DNA of 64,000 nucleotides from Arthrobacter sp. C2. GTDB taxonomy: Bacteria > Actinomycetota > Actinomycetes > Actinomycetales > Micrococcaceae. The notes under the pieces were generated by a model that saw only the letters and a program-made list of their open reading frames with translations, was not told the DNA's origin and made no database searches. The position numbers and the translations under genes were made by a program. Positions within the stretch are counted from its first letter, which is position 1. Each line of letters starts with the position of its first letter. The DNA is taken from NCBI GenBank assembly GCA_024207135.1, contig CP042428.1, positions 3,844,001-3,908,000 of the forward strand, given 5' to 3'. This document shows, piece by piece, positions 42,956 to 51,383 of the stretch.

Positions 42956-43662
42956 GGGGCCATCCGTGCCCCGGCGTGCCAGATCGCCAGGTTCCGGTAC
43001 GGGCCCTGGGGGTGCACGTGCCAACCGGGCGGCAGCACGCGGGCCAGTTCGCCCGGCGTATAGCTTCGCCGGATGGAGGTCAGCCCGTCGCGCCGGATGA
43101 AGGAGGAACCGGCCAGCGGCAACGTGGCCAAACCGAACAGGAGCAGCGCGCTGCGCCGGCGCCGGATGTCGCTGTGGATCGCCAGGCCGCGGGCGAGGCC
43201 CTGGCTGTCGGCCAGGACACCGGCCAGCTGCGGGGGGTCGAGGTGGTGCAGGACATGGTTGGAAACCACCACGTCGAAGCGTGCGCCCTCGGCCACCAGC
43301 GCCGAGCTTGTGGTCCGCCGGAATTCGATCCCCGGTTCCCCGAACCCGGCGGACGCGGCGGCCCGGGTGGCGAAATCGTGGGCGCGGGCATCGGGGTCGA
43401 TGCCCAGGACCCTGACGTCGTGGCCGTCGGCCCGCGCCCAGCGCAGCAACGCCAGCGCAATGTCCCCGCCGCCGCACCCGATGTCCAGGATGGTGCCGGT
43501 GCCCCGGCGCGGCAGCTGCGGGCGGACCAGGCGCACGTAGGTGCCGCGCCACCCGGATACGGCTCGGTTCACCCAGCGGAACTGGGCGTAGGTGCGTTCG
43601 AGCAGGGCGGGATCGGCGTCGGGACGGTCCATTTCCTCGGTGGCCGCGATGTCCCGTTGCAT
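42952..43662 (-). CDS. class I SAM-dependent methyltransferase
   Basis: A 236-residue cytoplasmic methyltransferase with motif I ILDIGCGGGDIALALLRWA, VLGIDPDARAHDF and VVVSNHVLHHLD. Nine bases downstream of the type III PKS and overlapping the monooxygenase gene. Likely methylates a hydroxyl of the product. Confidence 0.88.
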   Translation of the reverse strand: MQRDIAATEEMDRPDADPALLERTYAQFRWVNRAVSGWRGTYVRLVRPQLPRRGTGTILDIGCGGGDIALALLRWARADGHDVRVLGIDPDARAHDFATRAAASAGFGEPGIEFRRTTSSALVAEGARFDVVVSNHVLHHLDPPQLAGVLADSQGLARGLAIHSDIRRRRSALLLFGLATLPLAGSSFIRRDGLTSIRRSYTPGELARVLPPGWHVHPQGPYRNLAIWHAGARMAP

Positions 43663-43671
43663 GGGCGCGGC

Positions 43672-44811
43672 CTAGCCCCGCTGCCCGGTGTCTAGGGTCA
43701 TCAGCGCGGTCTCGACCGTGAGCCCGGGGCCGAAGGCCATGGAGCAGACGCGCTGCCCGGATGCCGCGTCCCTGGAGAGGTTCTCGTCCATGATGTCCTT
43801 GAGCACGAACATCACCGTGGCGCTGGACATGTTCCCGTAGTCGTTCAGCACCCGGCGGGCCGGCATCAGCTGTTCGTCGCGCAGCTCGAGGCGCTTTTGC
43901 ACGCGGTCGAGGATCGCCCGGCCCCCGGGGTGGATGCCCCAGTGCTCGATGTCCGCATAGTCGGGGCCCAGCGACCCGTCGCGGGCCAGCAGCGGTTCCA
44001 GCGCCCCGATGATGTGGTCGTCGATGATGTGCGGGACGTAGGTCCCCAGCACCATCTCGAAGCCCTCGTCGCCGATGTTCCAGGCCATGGCCTCCTCGCC
44101 CACGGGGGTCAGGACCGTCTCGAAGTGGTCCAGCCGAAGGCCCGTCCCGGCGTGCGGACGGGCCGTGACGATGGCAGCGGCGGCACCGTCGGCGAAGAGC
44201 GCCGAGCCCATGATGGTGTCCGGGTCGTTGGAACTGCGCACATGGATCGAGCACAGCTCGGCGCAGACCACCAGCACCACGGCCTCCGGGTCCGCCTCGC
44301 AAAAGCTCTTGGCCGCACGCAGTGCCGGGAACGCGGCGTAGCAGCCCATGAACCCCAGGTGGTAGCGCTGCGTGGAGGGGCGCAGGCCGAGCGCCCTGAC
44401 CAGCTGGTAGTCGGGGCCGGGATTGTAGAAGCCGGTGCAGGACACCGTGACCACGTGGGTGACATCGCCCGGGCCGAGGTCGGGGCAGGCCTCGAGGGCC
44501 TTGTGCGCCGACTCGATGTAGAGCCCCGGGGCGGTGGCCACGAAGACCTCGTTGCGTTCCTTGGTGCTGGGGCTCAGCAGGAGCCCGGAATCCGCATCGA
44601 AGAACAGCGGGTTCTCGGCCACAGTCTCGGTGGTGAACTCGGTGACGGCGGTGTGCCGGGTGGAGATCTGGGCCGAATCAAACGACGTGCTGATCAGGCG
44701 CTGGCCCAACCGGGTCAGCCCTGGTTGGGCGCCAAAGACATCCCTGGCCTTGTCTTGGTACAGGATGGTGGGCGGAACGGCTGTTTGGATGGTTCTGAGC
44801 ATCACCGGCAT
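43672..44811 (-). CDS. type III polyketide synthase
   Basis: A 379-residue chalcone/stilbene-synthase-fold enzyme with the full triad: Cys125 (VTVSCTGFYNPGPD), His294 (WGIHPGG) and Asn327 (NDYGNMSSAT). It should condense malonyl units on an acyl starter to give an alkylresorcinol, pyrone or similar phenolic product. With the methyltransferase and monooxygenase it forms a three-gene biosynthetic operon analogous to srsABC of Streptomyces. Confidence 0.93.
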   Translation of the reverse strand: MPVMLRTIQTAVPPTILYQDKARDVFGAQPGLTRLGQRLISTSFDSAQISTRHTAVTEFTTETVAENPLFFDADSGLLLSPSTKERNEVFVATAPGLYIESAHKALEACPDLGPGDVTHVVTVSCTGFYNPGPDYQLVRALGLRPSTQRYHLGFMGCYAAFPALRAAKSFCEADPEAVVLVVCAELCSIHVRSSNDPDTIMGSALFADGAAAAIVTARPHAGTGLRLDHFETVLTPVGEEAMAWNIGDEGFEMVLGTYVPHIIDDHIIGALEPLLARDGSLGPDYADIEHWGIHPGGRAILDRVQKRLELRDEQLMPARRVLNDYGNMSSATVMFVLKDIMDENLSRDAASGQRVCSMAFGPGLTVETALMTLDTGQRG

Positions 44812-45007
44812 AGTGCTGAGCCTATGGCCGGACGCGGTGCGGGTAAAGGGCGGGGCCCGGCAGCTGCCTGTGAATCGGAAGGCCAATGCCCCTGAAACCG
44901 GGCACTTCCAGAAAATGCTGGATTCCGCGCGGGCTCAGGAGTATCGTGATTTTTGGGAGACCAGCATCGGTCGTAATTGATCCCCGCCCCAGGGTGAGAG
45001 GTAATTG

Positions 45008-45145
45008 ATGCCAGACAAATCACCACATAGACACGAACACAAAAAGCCTGCAGGCAAGTCGATCAAGGCGCGACGCGCGGAGAAGCGCTCGAAGAACGCA
45101 CCGGAGTCGGACACCGAGCAGGTAACCCACATCAAGAAACACTGA
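45008..45145 (+). CDS. small basic protein, 45 residues
   Basis: [20 protein letters not shown] continuing to THIKKH. Highly charged, no hydrophobic segment, no Cys. GAGAGG lies about six bases before the ATG. Similar tiny proteins with KKPAGKSLK-type sequences are common in Arthrobacter relatives (from memory); function unknown. Confidence 0.65.
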   Translation: MPDKSPHRHEHKKPAGKSIKARRAEKRSKNAPESDTEQVTHIKKH

Positions 45146-45275
45146 GCAACTTGATGATTGGAGATATCTTCAAGGGAAGCGGAGAAGAACAGACATCTTC
45201 TCCGCTTCTTCCATGTCCGCCGGCATGCGGGAACGCGGGACCCCTGCGCCGGCGAAAAAGTTTTTTGGCATGTTT

Positions 45276-45304
45276 CCAATCCGTTTGCGGACCGGCACCG
45301 AATG
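45276..45304 (+). promoter_or_regulatory. SigK-type promoter for the fasciclin gene
   Basis: CCAATCC (45276-45282), 16-base spacer, CGAATG (45299-45304). The same elements at the same spacing occur upstream of the molybdopterin gene (47725). Likely recognised by the adjacent SigK. Confidence 0.65.
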
Positions 45305-45380
45305 CTCCATGACAGCCCGAACCAACAGTGGTCGGGAAGGCGCGGAGGCCCAGGGGCCGACGCCAAGCAAGGAGCATGAC

Positions 45381-46058
45381 ATGAAGCGCATGAACAGCAA
45401 GTTTGCCGCAGCACTCGGACTGATTGCAGTTGCCACCGTGGGCCTGACCGCTTGCTCGGCGGGCACCGGGGCCAACGAATCGATGGCACCGTCCTCCTCG
45501 GCCGCCCCGTCCAGCAGCGCGGCGGCCCCGAGCAGCTCGGCCGCGGCCATGGACCCGGCAGCCAACCTCGTGGGCTCCGGCTGCGCCGCCTACGCCGAGG
45601 CCGTCCCGAGCGGCGATGGCTCGGTTGCCGGAATGGCGAAGGATCCGGTGGCCGTTGCAGCCTCGAACAACCCGCTGCTCAAGACCCTCACTGCGGCGGT
45701 GTCCGGCAAGCTCAACCCGAAGGTCGACCTGGTTGACACCCTCAACGGCGGCGAGTTCACCGTCTTCGCACCGGTTGACGAGGCCTTCGCCGCCATCCCG
45801 GAAAAGGATCTCAACGCGGTGGTCGCCGACGCCGATACGCTGAGCACCATCCTGACGTACCACGTGATCCCCGGCCAGATCGCCCCGAGCGACATCGCCG
45901 GATCTCACAAGACCGTCGAAGGACAGGACGTGAAGGTCACCGGCAGCGGCGACAAGCTCATGGTCAACGGCGCCTCGGTGATCTGCGGCGGTGTCCAGAC
46001 CGCCAACGCAACCGTCTACCTGGTGGACACCGTGCTGATGCCCCCGGCCAAGAAGTAG
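45381..46058 (+). CDS. fasciclin-domain lipoprotein (MPT70/MPT83-like)
   Basis: A 225-residue lipoprotein: lipobox VGLTAC with Cys25, a Ser/Ala linker ([17 protein letters not shown]), then one FAS1 domain ([42 protein letters not shown]). Orthologous in layout to M. tuberculosis MPT83/MPT70, which belong to the SigK regulon. Candidate SigK promoter 77 bases upstream. AAGGAG precedes the ATG. Confidence 0.92.
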   Translation: MKRMNSKFAAALGLIAVATVGLTACSAGTGANESMAPSSSAAPSSSAAAPSSSAAAMDPAANLVGSGCAAYAEAVPSGDGSVAGMAKDPVAVAASNNPLLKTLTAAVSGKLNPKVDLVDTLNGGEFTVFAPVDEAFAAIPEKDLNAVVADADTLSTILTYHVIPGQIAPSDIAGSHKTVEGQDVKVTGSGDKLMVNGASVICGGVQTANATVYLVDTVLMPPAKK

Positions 46059-46092
46059 TAGCAGCGCCTCGCACTGCGGCAGGTCAACCCAC

Positions 46093-46140
46093 CAGGGGGT
46101 TGGCAACCGGTGGAACCCTCCACCGGTTGCCGGCCCCCTG
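46093..46140 (+). terminator. hairpin after the fasciclin gene
   Basis: CAGGGGG / CCCCCTG outside and GGCAACCGGTGG / CCACCGGTTGCC inside (46102-46131). No T-tract. Confidence 0.65.
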
Positions 46141-46168
46141 CGGTCTACTTGCCCCGGTCGGAAATTTC

Positions 46169-46199
46169 GGCGGGCAGGAAACCTGGATTCCTGCCCGCC
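46169..46199 (+). repeat. perfect 12-bp hairpin upstream of sigK
   Basis: GGCGGGCAGGAA / TTCCTGCCCGCC with a seven-base loop, 52 bases before the sigK start. Could affect its transcription or translation. Confidence 0.5.
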
Positions 46200-46251
46200 G
46201 CACCAGAACGGATGAATGGCGGGGCCCGGAATGCATGAGACGCTATATCGC

Positions 46252-46833
46252 ATGAGCTCACACCTACCCGGTGGCACGGACCAAACCTCCGCCCCCACCA
46301 CCGAAGAACTGATGCTCGGGATCGCCACAGGTGACGAGAACGCCTTTGAGGAACTCTACGACCGGCTCTCGCCCCAGGTCTTCGGCCTGATCCGGCGCAT
46401 CCTGAAGGACCAGGCACAAAGCGAGGAAATCACCCAGGAGGTGTTCGTCGAAGCCTGGCAGCAGGCGGCGCGCTATGACGCGGCCCGCGGCAAGGCAATC
46501 ACCTGGCTGCTGACCTTGGCGCACCGCCGGGCGGTTGACAGGGTCCGCGCCAGCCAGGCCAGCAAGGACCGTGACCTGCGCGAAGGCATCAAGGACTTCC
46601 AGGCGAGCTACGATGACGTTGAGGAAACTGCCATCGCCCACGATGAGGGACAGCGCGTCACCCGGGCGCTGGAAAAACTCAGCGCAAACCAACGCGATGC
46701 GATCCAACTGGCTTATTTCGGCGGCTATACACACCTTGAAGTCGCCGAGCTGCTCAAGATCCCGGTGGGAACGGCAAAGACACGAATACGCGACGGAATG
46801 AACAAACTTCGAGACCTGATGGGAGTGGCGTGA
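46252..46833 (+). CDS. sigK: ECF sigma factor SigK
   Basis: A 193-residue ECF sigma factor: region 2 (GDENAFEELYDRLSPQVFGL; EVFVEAWQQAARYD) and region 4 (RDAIQLAYFGGYTHLEVAEL). Directly followed by RskA, with the fasciclin and molybdopterin genes on either side, the actinobacterial SigK arrangement. The ATG giving MSSHLPGG is used; an upstream ATG twelve codons earlier is possible. Confidence 0.92.
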   Translation: MSSHLPGGTDQTSAPTTEELMLGIATGDENAFEELYDRLSPQVFGLIRRILKDQAQSEEITQEVFVEAWQQAARYDAARGKAITWLLTLAHRRAVDRVRASQASKDRDLREGIKDFQASYDDVEETAIAHDEGQRVTRALEKLSANQRDAIQLAYFGGYTHLEVAELLKIPVGTAKTRIRDGMNKLRDLMGVA

Positions 46834-47696
46834 TGGACAAGCACCAGAACGAGCTGACCGGCAGCTTCGCCCTGAACGCACTGGGCGACGCGGAACGCGA
46901 GGAACTCCTCCGTCACGCCGAAACCTCCGAAGAGGTCCGCCAGGAAGTGGAGTCACTGCAGGAAACCGCTGCGCTCCTGGGGCTCTCCGCCGCACCCGTG
47001 GCCCCTCCGGCCCGGGTCAAGGCCAACATCATGGCCTCCATCCGCAACACCCCGCAGCTGCCGCCGCTTGTCTCCCCGCAGGACGTTCCGTCCGGTGCCA
47101 CATCCGGGTCCGCGGAACAATCCGCCCCGGTTGCCCCCGAGGCGGCAACCGACGCCGCCGCGGAACCCGTGTCCGGGACGGCGCAGAGCGCTGGATCCGC
47201 ATCGCACCCGGTCCAGGGGAAGTCCAGCCAAAGGATGTTCGCCCTGGCGGCAAGCGTGCTGCTGGTGGCCGCCGGAGTGCTCAGCGGCGTCGTGGTCAAC
47301 CAGAATGCCGAGCAGCAAAAGCTCGAGGAACAGCTGGCCGCGCTGAGCACCCAGCAGTCCGAGCTGACCCGCATCCTGACCGCTGCCGATGCCCAGTCCA
47401 AGAGCCAGAAGCTGGAGGACGGGGCGACCGTCACCCTGGCCTATTCGGCCTCGGAAGGCAAGATGGCGGTGACCACAGCCGGCCTGCCCGCCCTGCCCAG
47501 CGACAAGGCCTACGAACTCTGGCTGATCTCCGGCACGGATGCCGTGCCGGCGGGCATGGTCCCCGGGACCCAGGCCGATGGCATGGTCATGGTTTCCGGT
47601 GCCATGGAGGGCGTGACGCACTTTGGCATCACGGTGGAACCGGCGTCCGGTTCCCCGGCACCGACCACCGAACCGATCCTGGTCCAGGAGCTCTAG
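46833..47696 (+). CDS. rskA: anti-sigma-K factor RskA
   Basis: A 287-residue membrane anti-sigma factor. The cytoplasmic N-terminus (LTGSFALNALGDAEREELLR) resembles the SigK-binding domain, a single membrane segment lies near residue 135 (MFALAASVLLVAAGVLSGVVV), and the extracytoplasmic part ends in the RskA domain (AYELWLISGTDAVPAGMV). Its ATG shares one base with the sigK stop. A GTG one codon earlier is an alternative start. Confidence 0.92.
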   Translation: MDKHQNELTGSFALNALGDAEREELLRHAETSEEVRQEVESLQETAALLGLSAAPVAPPARVKANIMASIRNTPQLPPLVSPQDVPSGATSGSAEQSAPVAPEAATDAAAEPVSGTAQSAGSASHPVQGKSSQRMFALAASVLLVAAGVLSGVVVNQNAEQQKLEEQLAALSTQQSELTRILTAADAQSKSQKLEDGATVTLAYSASEGKMAVTTAGLPALPSDKAYELWLISGTDAVPAGMVPGTQADGMVMVSGAMEGVTHFGITVEPASGSPAPTTEPILVQEL

Positions 47697-47724
47697 GATT
47701 TCTTGGGGAAAAGGCGCCTTGCGT

Positions 47725-47753
47725 CCAATCCGCCGATGGTAGCGTTCCGAATA
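47725..47753 (+). promoter_or_regulatory. SigK-type promoter for the molybdopterin oxidoreductase gene
   Basis: CCAATCC (47725-47731), 16-base spacer, CGAATA (47748-47753), identical in spacing to the fasciclin promoter. A stable hairpin CCTCCCCGC-AACC-GCGGGGAGG (47769-47790) lies in the predicted 5' leader. Confidence 0.68.
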
Positions 47754-47820
47754 CGTAGTGGACAGGTTCCTCCCCGCAACCGCGGGGAGGAAGCATCACA
47801 ACGTACGGGTGGGTGAAATC

Positions 47821-49380
47821 ATGAACAAGTCAACAGCATCGAGGATGCGGGACCTGGGGGCCTTCGGGCTCGCGGGCTTCGCGGCGGCTGCCGTGCTCTT
47901 TTCCGTGGCTCAATTTGTGTCGGCCTTCTTCGCCACGGCGTCGGCTCCCATGGTGGCGATGGGCTCGGTGTTCATCGACCTGACACCGCCATGGCTCAAG
48001 GACTTCGCCATCGCCACCTTCGGCACGAACGACAAGCTCGCGTTGTTCATCTCCATCGGCGTGATCGCAGCGATCGCCGCGGTGCTGGTCGGGATCCTGG
48101 CCAGGCGCAGCTATGCCCTGGCGGCGACCTGCATCGTCCTCCTCGCCGTGGCGATCGGTGCGGCGGTGCTGTCCCGGCCGGCCACCGGGGTCGTTGACCT
48201 CACGCCGACCATCCTGGGGTCCGTTGCGGGGTTGGCCGCGTTGCGCTGGCTCACCGCCCTTGCCGCCAAGGCCCGTCCGCCGGTGCCCGGCGGCACCCCC
48301 GTCCACGGGGCCTCACGCAGGAACTTCCTGATCGGCACGGCCGTGTCGCTGGTGGGTGCCGCGGTGGCCACCGGCGTCGGCAAGTCCCTGGCGACCGCGC
48401 GCAATGTCGCGGACGCCGCCCGTTCGGCCCTGGGACTTCCGCCGGCCGCGGTCACGGCACCGCCCCCGCCGGCCAACGCCCAGGTCGAACTCGCCGGCAT
48501 GCCGAAGTTCATCACGCCGAACAAGGATTTCTACCGGATCGACACGGCACTTTCGGTGCCGCGCATCAATCCGTCCGAGTGGTCGTTGCGGGTCCACGGC
48601 ATGGTGGAGAAGGAATTCACCATGGGCTTCGAGGAGCTGTTGGCCGAGGACCTGGTGGAAAGCTACCTGACCCTGACCTGTGTTTCGAACCCCGTCGGCG
48701 GCCAGCTGGTGGGCAACGCCAAGTGGCTGGGCTACCCGTTGCGCCTCCTGCTGGAGCGGGCGGTGCCGCGGGACGGCGCGGACATGGTGCTCTCGACCTC
48801 GATTGACGGCTTCAGCGCGTCCACTCCGCTGGAGGTCCTCACCGACGACCGCATGGCACTGCTGGCGGTCGGCATGAACGGGGAACCGCTGCCGCTGGAG
48901 CACGGATTCCCGGTCCGCATGGTGGTTCCCGGTCTCTACGGATACGTTTCGGCCACCAAGTGGGTCGTTGACCTGGAGGTCACCCGCTTCGCCGACAAGA
49001 CCGCCTACTGGACCACGCGTGGCTGGTCCGATCACGGGCCCATCAAGCTCTCCTCGCGGGTCGACGTGCCCCGGTCCTTCGCCAGCGTTCCGTCCGGAAA
49101 GGTTGTCATGGGCGGAACCGCCTGGGCACAGACCCGGGGGATCTCCAAGGTCCAGGTGCAAATCGACGAGGGTGAGTGGCAGGACACGGAACTGGGCGCC
49201 GAAGCCTCCGTGGACACCTGGCGCCAGTGGCGCTACGAATGGGACGGCGGTTCCACGGGAAACCACGTGGTCAGCGTCCGTGCCTTTGACGGAGACGGGA
49301 CAATGCAAACCAGCGAGAAGGCCGACCCCGTGCCCGACGGAGCCAGCGGCTGGCAGCGCGTCCAGTTCTCGGTTGGCTAG
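47821..49380 (+). CDS. molybdopterin-dependent oxidoreductase, SUOX/YedY-type with membrane segments
   Basis: A 519-residue protein. The first 170 residues hold about four membrane segments; a Tat-like RRNFLIGTAVSLVGA follows near residue 165. The catalytic sulfite-oxidase-type domain contains SLRVHGMVEKEFTMGFEELL, YLTLTCVSNPVGG (Cys Mo ligand) and PVRMVVPGLYGYVSATKWV, then a Mo-co dimerisation domain. Extracytoplasmic active site expected. Linked to SigK in actinobacteria, which fits the promoter found. Confidence 0.9.
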   Translation: MNKSTASRMRDLGAFGLAGFAAAAVLFSVAQFVSAFFATASAPMVAMGSVFIDLTPPWLKDFAIATFGTNDKLALFISIGVIAAIAAVLVGILARRSYALAATCIVLLAVAIGAAVLSRPATGVVDLTPTILGSVAGLAALRWLTALAAKARPPVPGGTPVHGASRRNFLIGTAVSLVGAAVATGVGKSLATARNVADAARSALGLPPAAVTAPPPPANAQVELAGMPKFITPNKDFYRIDTALSVPRINPSEWSLRVHGMVEKEFTMGFEELLAEDLVESYLTLTCVSNPVGGQLVGNAKWLGYPLRLLLERAVPRDGADMVLSTSIDGFSASTPLEVLTDDRMALLAVGMNGEPLPLEHGFPVRMVVPGLYGYVSATKWVVDLEVTRFADKTAYWTTRGWSDHGPIKLSSRVDVPRSFASVPSGKVVMGGTAWAQTRGISKVQVQIDEGEWQDTELGAEASVDTWRQWRYEWDGGSTGNHVVSVRAFDGDGTMQTSEKADPVPDGASGWQRVQFSVG

Positions 49381-49502
49381 CTCGTCCCCGGACGAACTCC
49401 TGCGGGCGAGGGGGCGGGCCCCACGGCCCGCATCGACCAGCACCACACCGCCGTCACTCACCGCCCCGGCCCGCGGGGTTCGCCGTGGAACCGGGGGCTT
49501 GG

Positions 49503-50306
49503 CTACTTCTTGTCGTCTCCGGTCAGTCGCTGGCTCAGGTACACCGGGATCATCGAGGCGAGCACCAGCACCGCGGCGATCACGTTGACCACCGGGGCCT
49601 GGTTGGGGCGGGACATGTTGTTGAAGATCCAGATCGGCAGGGTCTCGGTGCCGGGGGCCGCGGTGAACGTGGTGACCACGATCTCGTCGAAGCTCAACGC
49701 GAAGGCCAGCAGGCCGCCGGCGATGAAGGCCGAGCGGAACCCGGGGAAGGTGACGTGGAAGAAGGTCTTGAACATGTTGGCCCCCATGTCCATGGCCGCT
49801 TCCTCGAGGCCGCGGTTCATCCGCCCCATGCGTGCCTGGACGTTGTTGAACACCATCACGATGGAGAACGTGGCGTGACCGACGATCACCGAGAACAGCC
49901 CGAGCCCGATGCCCAGGGGTTCCAGCACGGTCTTGAAGGTGTTGTTCAGTGCAACACCGGTGACGATGCCCGGCAGGGCGATGGGCAGGACCACCAGCAG
50001 GTTGACGGTGTTCTTGCCGAAGAACTCGTAGCGGGACAGGGCGAAGGCAACCATCGAGCCGAGCACCAGGGAGATGGCGGTGGCCACCGAGGCTACCTTG
50101 AGGGAGGTCCACAACGCCTCGCGGACGCCCTCGTTGTGCCAGGCGGCAACCCACCACTTGGTGGTGAATTCCTTGATGGGGAAGGCCCCGGAGGTGGTGG
50201 CGTTGAACGAGTTGGTGATGACCAGCACCAGCGGCAGGTAGATGGCCGCCATGACGATGCCGGCAAAAACACGCAGGGTGACCTTGGCGGGGGCAGAGAG
50301 TCTCAT
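49503..50306 (-). CDS. spermidine/putrescine-type ABC permease (PotC-like)
   Basis: A 267-residue permease with six segments and the EAA-type coupling loop (RGLEEAAMDMGANMFKTFFH). FDEIVVTTFT near the end is typical of PotC-like permeases. Ten bases downstream of the PotB-like gene. Confidence 0.9.
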   Translation of the reverse strand: MRLSAPAKVTLRVFAGIVMAAIYLPLVLVITNSFNATTSGAFPIKEFTTKWWVAAWHNEGVREALWTSLKVASVATAISLVLGSMVAFALSRYEFFGKNTVNLLVVLPIALPGIVTGVALNNTFKTVLEPLGIGLGLFSVIVGHATFSIVMVFNNVQARMGRMNRGLEEAAMDMGANMFKTFFHVTFPGFRSAFIAGGLLAFALSFDEIVVTTFTAAPGTETLPIWIFNNMSRPNQAPVVNVIAAVLVLASMIPVYLSQRLTGDDKK

Positions 50307-50316
50307 GACGGTCTCC

Positions 50317-51246
50317 TTACAGGGCCTTCAGGGCGCCGGTCTTGCGCGCCAGGAAGAGGTAGATGACAACAACGACGATCGGCACGATGCCGAACGCCGC
50401 GGCCAGGGGCGGGTTGAGGTTGATGTTGGAAGCGATCACGGTGCCGATCACCTGGGTCTTGCCGCCGACGAACTGGGCGGCGATGTAGTCGCCCAGGGAC
50501 AGCGAGAAGGTGAAGATGGATCCGGCGATGAAGGCGGGCTTCAGCAGCGGGATGGCCACGGTGCGCACCGTCGCCCAGGACCTGGCGCCCAGGTCGGCGG
50601 AGGCGTCAAAGAGGTTGTCGGGGATCTGCCGGAAGGCCGAGTACACCGGGACCGCCATGTAGGGGAACCAGAGGTAGGCCAGGGTGACCACGAGGGCTGC
50701 GGTGCCGTAGCCCGGGCCGGTGGCACCGAAGGGGGCGAGCAGCCAATCCAGCGGGCCGCCGGTGGAGAAGGTGATGCGCCAGGAGAACACCTTGACCAGG
50801 TAGCCGGCCCAGAGCGGCAGGGTGATGCCGATGGCCAGCACCGCGCGCATCCTGGGGGAGGCGACCTTGGCCATGTACAGGCCCAGCGGCAGCGCGAGCG
50901 CCGCACAAAGCACGGTGACGGCCAGGGCGATGCCGATGGTGCGCAGCGCGGTGGCCTGGTAAGCGGGTTGGGTGAGGATCTCGGTGAAGTTCTCCAGCGT
51001 GAAGGCCGGGATGACCTTGGAGGTGAAGGAGTCGGTTCTCCAGAACGCGGTGATGAACAGCAGCGCGAGCGAGCCGATGTAGAGCACCCCGAGCCAGAGC
51101 AGGGGCAGCAGCAGCAACCCGGTGACCCGCATCTTGGGGCGGACGTAGAGGTAGCGGGAGATCTTGTCCCCGAGCGAGTTGCGTGCCGGGGCGGTGGAAC
51201 GGATGGGTGCTGCCGCCGTGTCCGGCGGGGATTTCAGTGCGGTCAT
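50317..51246 (-). CDS. spermidine/putrescine-type ABC permease (PotB-like)
   Basis: A 309-residue permease with six membrane segments and the coupling loop DASADLGARSWATVRTVAIP. FITAFWRTDSFTSKVIPAFT near residue 75 and SLSLGDYIAAQFVGGKTQVI support a PotB-like assignment. Pairs with the PotC-like protein to form the transmembrane channel. Confidence 0.9.
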   Translation of the reverse strand: MTALKSPPDTAAAPIRSTAPARNSLGDKISRYLYVRPKMRVTGLLLLPLLWLGVLYIGSLALLFITAFWRTDSFTSKVIPAFTLENFTEILTQPAYQATALRTIGIALAVTVLCAALALPLGLYMAKVASPRMRAVLAIGITLPLWAGYLVKVFSWRITFSTGGPLDWLLAPFGATGPGYGTAALVVTLAYLWFPYMAVPVYSAFRQIPDNLFDASADLGARSWATVRTVAIPLLKPAFIAGSIFTFSLSLGDYIAAQFVGGKTQVIGTVIASNINLNPPLAAAFGIVPIVVVVIYLFLARKTGALKAL

Positions 51247-51383
51247 GGCGGTTGCCGACGAAGCTCGTCGATCCTCCTCGTTGCTGGGAGTGAAGAATGC
51301 GGGGGTGCGGGGAAGGCCGGCGCGGGAAGGTGCTTGGGGGTCACCTTCCCGCGCCGGCAGTCGGGGCGAGGCTCAGGGAACCG

